5,416 nucleotides of DNA from an uncultured Lachnospiraceae bacterium. GTDB taxonomy: Bacteria > Bacillota > Clostridia > Lachnospirales > Lachnospiraceae. The notes under the pieces are model-generated. The model searched no databases. It worked only from the letters and a program-made list of their open reading frames with translations, and had not been told where the DNA came from. The position numbers were made by a program, and so were the translations under genes. Shown here in pieces: positions 1-4,239 of this stretch. Each line of letters begins with the position of its first letter. The stretch's first letter is position 1. The DNA lies in contig CACXFD010000097.1 of NCBI GenBank assembly GCA_902766845.1, positions 1 to 5,416 of the forward strand, in the 5' to 3' direction.

Positions 1-185
1 ACAGCGCCGCGGATCTGCTGATCGGCATGACGGCCGTCGCAGCCCGTGCGGATGTGCAGCTCCACGGTCTCATCGAACTTCGCGGTGGCGTTCTTCTTGA
101 CCAGGCTGATGGCTTCTTCGGTTTCATAAAGGGTCGCGCGGTTGATCTGCTTCGCGGCCTCGACGTATTTCTTTCCTCTCTTCAT
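1..185 (-). CDS. rplA: 50S ribosomal protein L1, N-terminal part (cut by window edge)
   Basis: Encodes the first 61 residues of ribosomal protein L1, which forms the mobile L1 stalk of the large subunit beside the E site. In E. coli and other bacteria L1 also represses its own operon by binding mRNA. The protein begins MKRGKKYVEAAKQ and runs through a conserved segment ending HADQQIRGA. Family members are about 230 residues, so roughly a quarter is visible and the rest lies beyond base 1. The ATG at 185-183 is preceded by GGAGG (196-192) at about six bases' spacing, which fixes the start. It follows rplK after 52 bases, the standard rplK-rplA pairing, and that gap holds an L1-site-like element. 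Identity is secure. The only defect is truncation by the window boundary. Confidence 0.95.
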   Translation of the reverse strand, partial: MKRGKKYVEAAKQINRATLYETEEAISLVKKNATAKFDETVELHIRTGCDGRHADQQIRGA

Positions 186-197
186 CTTATACCTCCA

Positions 198-224
198 GTG
201 GTGTTAACGGGATATCCCTTCCAC
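198..224 (-). promoter_or_regulatory. Putative L1-binding mRNA element before rplA
   Basis: Read on the minus strand, GTGG (224-221) can pair with CCAC (201-198), enclosing AA, a small GGG-ATAT-CCC hairpin (218-209) and an unpaired GTTAACA. This is a stem, asymmetric loop, second stem layout. The 3' strand ends one base before the rplA Shine-Dalgarno sequence, so a bound protein would cover it. The 3' side, CGTTAACACCAC, matches 10 of 12 bases of the element before rplK. That L1 controls its own operon through mRNA is established in E. coli. Assigning this hairpin to L1 is inference from position, fold and the repeated motif. Confidence 0.55.
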
Positions 225-237
225 GCTTCCAGTGTGA

Positions 238-663
238 TCAGTCAGTAACCGTGATACCCATGCTGCGCGCCGTACCGGCGATCATGCTCATGGCAGCCTC
301 AACGCTTCCCGCGTTCAGATCCGGCAGCTTGAGCTCGGCGATCTTGCGGACCTCTTCCTTGGAGATGGTCGCGACCTTCACCTTGTTCGGTGTACCGGAA
401 CCGGACTGGATCTTGCAGGCTTTCTTGAGCAGGACAGCAGCGGGCGGGGTCTTCGTGATGAAACTGAAGCTTCTGTCGGCATAAACGGTGATAACGACAG
501 GAATGATCAGATCGCCCTGATCTGCGGTTCTCGCATTGAATTCCTTGGTAAACTGGACGATGTTCACACCGTGCTGGCCCAGAGCGGGACCAACGGGCGG
601 AGCAGGCGTCGCCTTACCGGCCGGAATCTGCAGTTTGATGTAACCAGTGACTTTTTTTGCCAT
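238..663 (-). CDS. rplK: 50S ribosomal protein L11
   Basis: Encodes full-length L11 (141 residues, the usual family length). L11 binds 23S rRNA in the GTPase-associated centre, forms the base of the L7/L12 stalk and contacts elongation factors. The N-terminal domain carries the proline-rich stretch PAPPVGPALGQHGVNI (residues 20-35), the region bound by thiostrepton-type antibiotics. The C-terminal RNA-binding domain contains KTPPAAVLLKKA and ends GTARSMGITVTD. The ATG at 663 is preceded by AAGGAGG at seven bases' spacing. It follows nusG after an unusually long 151-base leader and precedes rplA by 52 bases. Nothing in the protein looks abnormal, and identity is essentially certain. Confidence 0.98.
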   Translation of the reverse strand: MAKKVTGYIKLQIPAGKATPAPPVGPALGQHGVNIVQFTKEFNARTADQGDLIIPVVITVYADRSFSFITKTPPAAVLLKKACKIQSGSGTPNKVKVATISKEEVRKIAELKLPDLNAGSVEAAMSMIAGTARSMGITVTD

Positions 664-685
664 ATCGGCACCTCCTTGAAAAATT

Positions 686-739
686 GTGGTGCGAACGCGC
701 CCGGCGCGTCCGAGGCAGCGGCCCCTGAGGGCCTCCCAC
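686..739 (-). promoter_or_regulatory. Putative L1-binding leader element before rplK
   Basis: On the minus strand GTGGGAGG (739-732) opens the element and CGTTCGCACCAC (697-686) closes it. The outer GTGG and CCAC can pair, as in the element before rplA. Between them are two GC-rich hairpins absent from the rplA copy: GGCCC-TCAG-GGGCC (733-720) and ACGCGC-CGG-GCGCGT (709-695). The rplK Shine-Dalgarno begins about ten bases after the closing CCAC. Position in the L11-L1 leader and the shared motif suggest an L1 autoregulatory site, by analogy with the known E. coli L11 operon control. The exact fold is uncertain because the second hairpin uses bases of the shared CGTT. Confidence 0.5.
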
Positions 740-785
740 GTTGATGATATCCCTTACGGCGTCCCGCCCGGCTCCGCGGCCGTGT

Positions 786-802
786 CCTCTTAATAGAAGA
801 GG
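786..802 (-). repeat. Short hairpin after nusG
   Basis: A perfect six-base stem, CCTCTT-CTATT-AAGAGG on the minus strand, begins 12 bases after the nusG stop codon. No T-run follows, so it does not look like an intrinsic terminator. It may separate nusG translation from the rplK leader or act as a processing or pausing hairpin. No function can be assigned from sequence. Confidence 0.4.
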
Positions 803-814
803 TCCGGCCGGCAG

Positions 815-1339
815 TCAAAGCTTCTTGACGTCCGTAAAGTCTAATTCGACCGGGGTCTCCCGACCGAAGATATCCACATGAATGGTCAGACTCTGTTTGC
901 TCTCGTTGATGGACCGGACCGCGGCCACGGTGTCCTTCCAGGCGCCGGCGACCACGAGGATCTGGTCTCCGACAGCGATGTTCATCTTGATCTCCGTACC
1001 CTTCAGGATGCCCAGCGGGCGCATCTCGTCTTCCGTGAGCGGCACGGGCTTGGATCCCGGACCCACGAAGCCGGTCACGCCGCGCGTGTTCCGGATCACA
1101 TACCAGGTATCATCCGTCATGACCATGTGCACGAGCACATAGCCCGGAAACAGCTTTTTCTCCGACTGCTTCCGCACGCCGTCCTTGTATTCGATCACGG
1201 TCTCCATGGGAACAGAGACCTCCAGGATCAGATCCTGAAGCTGTCTGTTTTCGATGGTCTGCTCGATGTCCGTCTTTACCTTATTCTCATAACCGGAATA
1301 AGTATGTACGACGTACCAGCGGGCTTCTGTATCAGCCAT
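815..1339 (-). CDS. nusG: Transcription termination/antitermination factor NusG
   Basis: Encodes NusG (174 residues), which binds RNA polymerase near the clamp and modulates elongation, pausing and, through its C-terminal domain, coupling to Rho or the ribosome. The NGN domain spans roughly residues 6-110: WYVVHTYSGYENKV at 8-21, FPGYVLV at 64-70 and NTRGVTGFVG at 84-93. The KOW domain covers about 120-174 and ends with the typical FGRETPVELDF. One oddity is that the KOW motif reads AGAWKDTVAAV, where NusG proteins usually carry a glycine at the position of Ala139. The ATG at 1339 is preceded by GGGAG at nine bases, lying in the 16-base gap after secE. The secE-nusG-rplK-rplA order is the classic conserved one. 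Confidence 0.97.
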   Translation of the reverse strand: MADTEARWYVVHTYSGYENKVKTDIEQTIENRQLQDLILEVSVPMETVIEYKDGVRKQSEKKLFPGYVLVHMVMTDDTWYVIRNTRGVTGFVGPGSKPVPLTEDEMRPLGILKGTEIKMNIAVGDQILVVAGAWKDTVAAVRSINESKQSLTIHVDIFGRETPVELDFTDVKKL

Positions 1340-1355
1340 ACGTTCTTTCTCCCGA

Positions 1356-1562
1356 TCAGATGATGAAGCTGAAGCCGAACTGGATCAGCATATCCAGCAG
1401 AGCGATCACGACGCCCATCACGATGGAGATGATCAGGACCGCGCCGGTCTTCTTTGCCAGCGTTTCACGGTCCGGCCAGATGATCTTCTTGAACTCCGCC
1501 TTCAGATTCTTCCAGTGACTCGTCTTCGGCTTGGCCGCAGCGGCCTTCTTAGCCTCTTCCAT
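1356..1562 (-). CDS. secE: Preprotein translocase subunit SecE
   Basis: Encodes SecE (68 residues), the small essential subunit that clamps SecY in the SecYEG export channel of the cytoplasmic membrane. It is the short, single-spanning form typical of Gram-positives, unlike the three-helix E. coli protein. A lysine/alanine-rich cytoplasmic N-terminus is followed by the conserved amphipathic helix WKNLKAEFKKIIWPDRETL (residues 17-35), then one transmembrane segment at about 41-66 ending in FSFII. The ATG at 1562 has GGGAG nine bases upstream. It lies 40 bases after rpmG and 16 before nusG, clearly in one operon. Identity is firm despite the small size, because both the WPxRxE helix and the context agree. 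Confidence 0.96.
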   Translation of the reverse strand: MEEAKKAAAAKPKTSHWKNLKAEFKKIIWPDRETLAKKTGAVLIISIVMGVVIALLDMLIQFGFSFII

Positions 1563-1602
1563 GACTCTTCTCTCCCGTTACTCGAAGCTTTCGAACCGAA
1601 GC

Positions 1603-1752
1603 TTACTTGGTCTCCTTATGCATGGTGTGCTTCTTGCAGAAACGGCAGTACTTCTTGGTCTCCATACGATCGGGATGGTTCTTCTTTTCCTTGGTCATGT
1701 TATAGTTGCGCTGCTTGCATTCCGTACACGCCAGTGTGATCTTCACTCTCAT
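1603..1752 (-). CDS. rpmG: 50S ribosomal protein L33 (zinc-binding, four-cysteine form)
   Basis: A 49-residue protein beginning MRVKITLACTECKQRNY and ending KKHTMHKETK. It is ribosomal protein L33, a small large-subunit protein near the E site. Cys9-x-x-Cys12 and Cys36-x-x-Cys39 make the zinc-ribbon form; zinc-free paralogues used under zinc limitation lack these cysteines. The ATG at 1752-1750 is preceded by GGAGG (1765-1761) at eight bases. It is the first gene of the rpmG-secE-nusG-rplK-rplA operon, starting about 67 bases after the predicted transcription start. In many bacteria a tRNA-Trp gene lies between rpmG and secE, but the 40-base gap here has no room for one. Confidence 0.96.
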   Translation of the reverse strand: MRVKITLACTECKQRNYNMTKEKKNHPDRMETKKYCRFCKKHTMHKETK

Positions 1753-1793
1753 GTCTGACTCCTCCATATAGCGGATCCGAAAATTTTAGGGTC

Positions 1794-1848
1794 AAAAAAA
1801 AGGACCCACGTCCACATGCTCGCATAGCATAACATAAAGCGTGGGTCC
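1794..1848 (-). terminator. Intrinsic terminator after tetR, enclosing the rpmG promoter
   Basis: On the minus strand a perfect nine-base stem, GGACCCACG (1848-1840) with CGTGGGTCC (1810-1802), is followed directly by eight T residues (1801-1794). The 29-base loop holds a smaller hairpin, ATGCT-ATGCG-AGCAT (1830-1816). It starts about 41 bases after the tetR stop codon and has the right polarity to end transcripts arriving from tetR. The loop also contains the -10 box of the ribosomal operon, so transcripts starting there lack the left arm and cannot form this hairpin. Confidence 0.85.
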
Positions 1849-1854
1849 AGTCAA
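1826..1854 (-). promoter_or_regulatory. Vegetative promoter of the rpmG-secE-nusG-rplK-rplA operon
   Basis: TTGACT (1854-1849) and TATGCT (1831-1826) on the minus strand are separated by exactly 17 bases. A TG one base before the -10 box gives an extended -10. The predicted start is near 1820-1819, leaving a leader of about 67 bases before rpmG. The -35/-10 pair fits the primary (SigA-type) sigma factor consensus well. Most of the spacer and the region just after the start form the two arms of the tetR terminator. Confidence 0.85.
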
Positions 1855-1889
1855 GTGCTTTTTCCTTATTTTTTGCGGTTTTTCGGCCT

Positions 1890-2429
1890 TTATTTCCGCC
1901 CGAGAAGCCGCTGCAGCGCGGGTGCGACCTTATCATACTCGGTCACGCCGTCCGAGGCGTAGCGCAGGATGGCTTCTGCGGTGAACTCCACCAGATACGG
2001 TGTCTGGCGGACCGTAGCGGGCATCGGGAGAAGCTTCAGCAGTTCCGAGACCTGGGCCACGATCTGAGGATGGTGTTTTCCCCCTTTATAGGGGAACGAT
2101 GCGTGCTGGGCGTTCTTTTCCCAGACCTTTCCGAATTTCTTTGAGAAGTCCCGGACGCCTTCATAGACCATCCGGATCCCGTCCTCGCGCTCCTGTTTCG
2201 GAAGCTTTTTCTCGAGTCCCGAGCACATCTCTTTCCAATCTTCTAACATCACGCTGGCGACCATGTCTTCTTTGGAATCGAAATAATTGTAGATGGTCCC
2301 GACCGCGATCCCGCATTCATCGGAGATATCGCGAATGGTCATGGGAGCCGGTACGCCGTCTTCCGTCAGCAGCCGCGTCCTTACGGCCGTGAGGATACTT
2401 TCATGCAGTCCTTTGATGATGCGCGGCAT
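1890..2429 (-). CDS. TetR-family transcriptional regulator
   Basis: A 179-residue one-component regulator. The N-terminal DNA-binding domain has the TetR helix-turn-helix at about residues 31-50 (TIRDISDECGIAVGTIYNYF), followed by the usual DSKEDMVASVM. The C-terminal ligand/dimerisation part (about 60-179) is helical-looking and not recognisable to a specific subfamily, so the ligand is unknown. The ATG at 2429 has AAAGGAG nine bases upstream. The gene has its own likely promoter (2556-2527) with a palindrome across the -35/spacer region, suggesting self-repression, and ends before an intrinsic terminator. Its targets could be itself or the upstream dipeptidase and efflux genes, but all lie on one strand, so there is no divergent partner to indicate one. 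Confidence 0.9.
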   Translation of the reverse strand: MPRIIKGLHESILTAVRTRLLTEDGVPAPMTIRDISDECGIAVGTIYNYFDSKEDMVASVMLEDWKEMCSGLEKKLPKQEREDGIRMVYEGVRDFSKKFGKVWEKNAQHASFPYKGGKHHPQIVAQVSELLKLLPMPATVRQTPYLVEFTAEAILRYASDGVTEYDKVAPALQRLLGRK

Positions 2430-2526
2430 GATTCTCTTCTCCTTTCCTGTTTATTTGGGAATGATTGTCTGTATTAGCCGCGTGATGTTATTTATTATGA
2501 AAAATGATGAACTCTTCCACGCCCTG

Positions 2527-2556
2527 ACTATAACACATTGTCAAGCCGCTCGTCAA
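2527..2556 (-). promoter_or_regulatory. Predicted tetR promoter
   Basis: On the minus strand TTGACG (2556-2551) and TATAGT (2532-2527) are 18 bases apart, with TG one base before the -10 box (extended -10). It lies about 100 bases upstream of the tetR start codon in an AT-rich spacer and is the best promoter match in the spacer. A second TTGAC (2544-2540) inside the spacer is too close to the -10 box to serve as a -35. Confidence 0.65.
2538..2556. promoter_or_regulatory. Candidate TetR-type operator on the tetR promoter
   Basis: A 19-base imperfect palindrome, TTGTCAAGC-C-GCTCGTCAA on the plus strand, has nine-base half-sites agreeing at seven of nine positions. It covers the -35 box and part of the spacer of the tetR promoter. 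Size, symmetry and position suit autorepression by a TetR-family dimer. The link to this particular protein is inference. Confidence 0.4.
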
Positions 2557-2577
2557 CGAATAATCCCAATGGAATTT

Positions 2578-2606
2578 ATTGGTATTTGCGCTTTTGCTAT
2601 ACCAAT
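2578..2606. repeat. Eight-base perfect inverted repeat upstream of tetR promoter
   Basis: ATTGGTAT (2578-2585) and ATACCAAT (2599-2606) are perfect inverted copies separated by 13 bases. A further CCAAT (2566-2570) is inverted relative to the first arm across seven bases, so the CCAAT/ATTGG word occurs three times in 41 bases. The repeat ends about 22 bases upstream of the tetR -35 box. It has no T-run on either strand, so it is a poor terminator. It could be a second regulator site or a weak processing hairpin downstream of the dipeptidase gene. Confidence 0.45.
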
Positions 2607-2682
2607 TCACGTTATTTCATCAGTTTACCATAAATCACCGTAATAATAATTCCATGAATATCCATAAAGCGTTCAGTCCGGT

Positions 2683-4167
2683 TCAGTTGTCCGCGCGGTT
2701 GTATCCGTTCTTCATATGGCGGCTGGCCTCCAGCAGGATCTGGCCCAGCGCCCGGTCCGTCTCCTCGCGGGCCATGTCGGCCAGCTTGCGGTTGGCTTCG
2801 GTCAGGACCTTCTCGAGCGCGGCCGGATCCTTCTTCCCGGCCGCTTCGGCGGCCTTCGCGTCATACTCGCGCAGCAGCTGACGCCCGCGCACGAGGACGG
2901 CGTTCTGGTAGCGCTCGACGGGCTGGATGGCCGAGGCGTAGACCGGGTCGGTCAGCGCGCCGATCAGCCGGCTGGACCAGTACAGGTTCCCGGTCGAGAC
3001 GTCGGTCGTGACGTCGCTCAGGTACTTCGGCATCGACGGCACCTGCGGATAGACCGGCAGGAACGCGCTGAACGTGGTGGAGCCGAAGCAGATCCACTCG
3101 ACGCCGCGCACGGCTTCGGGCGCGTCGCTGCGGATCTGGCAGATCGAGGTCACGCCGGTCCGGTTGATGCCGATCGAACGGTACTTGCCGCGCATGCCGG
3201 TGTCCTGATGCAGGTACGGATCGTACGGCGTGCCCTGGTAATGGCCGGACAGCAGCCAGATCACATCCTCCACGGCCACCTTGCGGTCCGGCACCAGCGA
3301 CCACGGGATGTTATCGCTCTCGGGCGTGAACTCCGCGTTCGGACCGTCCCACACATGCGAGCGGGGCGTCAGGAACCGTCCCATGAACCAGGCGCGGGGC
3401 GTGTTGTAGATATGGTCCATGTCCGAATGCGATCCGAAGACCGCGCGCGGATCAAAGGCGCCGTCCTGATTCAGGTCCAGCCGGTTGTCCGCGATGAACT
3501 CCCGCAGATCCGCTGAGCACAGGTTCGCTTCCTGCGCGCCGAACGCGTCCTCCATGTCAAAGCCGTCCATGCCGAACTGGTTCGGGCAGATCACGACCGA
3601 ATCGTCGGGGATGCGGCGGGCCATCCAGTGGTGTCCGCCGATGGTCTCCATCCACCAGACCTCATCTTTATCGTTGAACGCGATGCCGTTCATCTCATAC
3701 GTGCCGTACTGCTCCAGGAGCGAGGCCAGCCGCAGCACACCTTCGCGCGCGGTGCGGATGTACGGCAGGACCAGGACCACGATGTCCTCCTCGCCGATGC
3801 CGCCCGGCACGTCCTTTTCCCGGCGGGACTTCGCCTTCTGATAGACCACGAGCGGATCCGCGGCCAGCACGCGCGGGTTGGACGTGATGGTCTCGGTGGC
3901 CGTCATGCCCACGTTCGCAGCGTTGATGCCGGTGGCCGCCCAGATCCCGTGCTTCGGGTCCACGCTCGGCGACGAGGTGTAGCGCATCGGCTCTTCGGGC
4001 AGCGGGATCTCCGCATGAGAGATCACGCTCTTATACTTTTTCGGCTGGTCCTTGGGCTCGACGACGATCAGCTTCTTGACGTCAAAGCCCCCGTCGTCGG
4101 TACGGGAGATCATCGTGGAGCCGTCGTTGCTGGCTCCTTTTCCTACAAGCACGGTCGTGCAGGACAT
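2683..4167 (-). CDS. C69-family dipeptidase (PepD-like)
   Basis: A 494-residue peptidase of family C69 (Lactobacillus PepD type), an Ntn-hydrolase that cleaves dipeptides using an N-terminal cysteine nucleophile. The predicted nucleophile is Cys3 in MSCTTVLVGKGASNDGSTMISRTDDGG. Other family signatures are GINAANVGMTATETI at about 79-93 and a downstream GGHHWMARRIPDD. No signal peptide or membrane segment is seen, so it is probably cytoplasmic and feeds on imported peptides. The frame stays open upstream to a GTG at 4227, but the ATG at 4167 is preferred: it has AGGAAGG eight bases upstream and puts the catalytic cysteine at the N-terminus. Removal of Met1-Ser2 would be required to expose Cys3. 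It follows the efflux gene by 72 bases, suggesting cotranscription. Dipeptide specificity cannot be read from sequence. Confidence 0.93.
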   Translation of the reverse strand: MSCTTVLVGKGASNDGSTMISRTDDGGFDVKKLIVVEPKDQPKKYKSVISHAEIPLPEEPMRYTSSPSVDPKHGIWAATGINAANVGMTATETITSNPRVLAADPLVVYQKAKSRREKDVPGGIGEEDIVVLVLPYIRTAREGVLRLASLLEQYGTYEMNGIAFNDKDEVWWMETIGGHHWMARRIPDDSVVICPNQFGMDGFDMEDAFGAQEANLCSADLREFIADNRLDLNQDGAFDPRAVFGSHSDMDHIYNTPRAWFMGRFLTPRSHVWDGPNAEFTPESDNIPWSLVPDRKVAVEDVIWLLSGHYQGTPYDPYLHQDTGMRGKYRSIGINRTGVTSICQIRSDAPEAVRGVEWICFGSTTFSAFLPVYPQVPSMPKYLSDVTTDVSTGNLYWSSRLIGALTDPVYASAIQPVERYQNAVLVRGRQLLREYDAKAAEAAGKKDPAALEKVLTEANRKLADMAREETDRALGQILLEASRHMKNGYNRADN

Positions 4168-4175
4168 CTGTGTTT

Positions 4176-4182
4176 CCTTCCT
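4176..4182 (-). promoter_or_regulatory. Ribosome binding site deciding the dipeptidase start
   Basis: AGGAAGG on the minus strand lies eight bases before the ATG at 4167. The longer alternative from GTG at 4227 would add 20 charged, proline-rich residues, MPRKEPPRRERAAPERKETQ, unlike any C69 N-terminus, and would bury the nucleophilic cysteine. Confidence 0.75.
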
Positions 4183-4187
4183 TTCTG

Positions 4188-4233
4188 GCGCCGCGCGTTC
4201 GCGGCGCGGTGGTTCTTTCCGGGGCACGCCCGG
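4188..4233 (-). repeat. Two GC-rich hairpins between efflux gene and dipeptidase
   Basis: Reading the minus strand, CCGGG-CGTGC-CCCGG (4233-4219) starts just after the efflux gene stop codon. It is followed by a perfect eight-base stem, GCGCCGCG-AACG-CGCGGCGC (4207-4188), ending five bases before the dipeptidase Shine-Dalgarno. Neither is followed by a T-run, so intrinsic termination is unlikely. The structures may set relative expression or stability of the two cistrons. Confidence 0.5.
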
Positions 4234-4239
4234 ACTGTC

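Noticed and set aside
1563..1602. Looked for a tRNA-Trp gene between rpmG and secE, as in many Bacteria
   Set aside because: The gap is only 40 bases, too short for any tRNA.
1583..1604. Direct repeat CGAAGCTT (1583-1590 and 1597-1604) in the rpmG-secE gap
   Set aside because: It contains a palindromic AAGCTT and overlaps the rpmG stop. It is short, with no T-run, and there is no evidence it does more than arise by chance.
2538..2566. Plus-strand promoter-like TTGTCA, 17 bases, TAATCC
   Set aside because: There is no plus-strand gene downstream, and the -10 match is poor. The same bases are better explained by the minus-strand tetR promoter and its palindrome.
2293..2643. Plus-strand open frame spanning the tetR 5' end and spacer
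   Set aside because: It is a shadow of tetR continuing into AT-rich non-coding DNA, with no recognisable domain or ribosome binding site.
2588..2665. Possible minus-strand 17-residue peptide MDIHGIIITVIYGKLMK downstream of the dipeptidase
   Set aside because: No Shine-Dalgarno precedes its ATG, the frame is very short and the region is AT-rich, so it is expected by chance.
2716..3516. Plus-strand open frame of 266 codons
   Set aside because: It lies wholly inside the dipeptidase gene on the opposite strand, its product is Arg/Gly/Ala-rich as expected from GC-rich antisense reading, and it matches no family I recognise.
4168..4227. Extended dipeptidase start at GTG 4227
   Set aside because: It has no good ribosome binding site, overlaps the hairpin region, adds a charged non-family leader and moves the nucleophilic cysteine away from the N-terminus.
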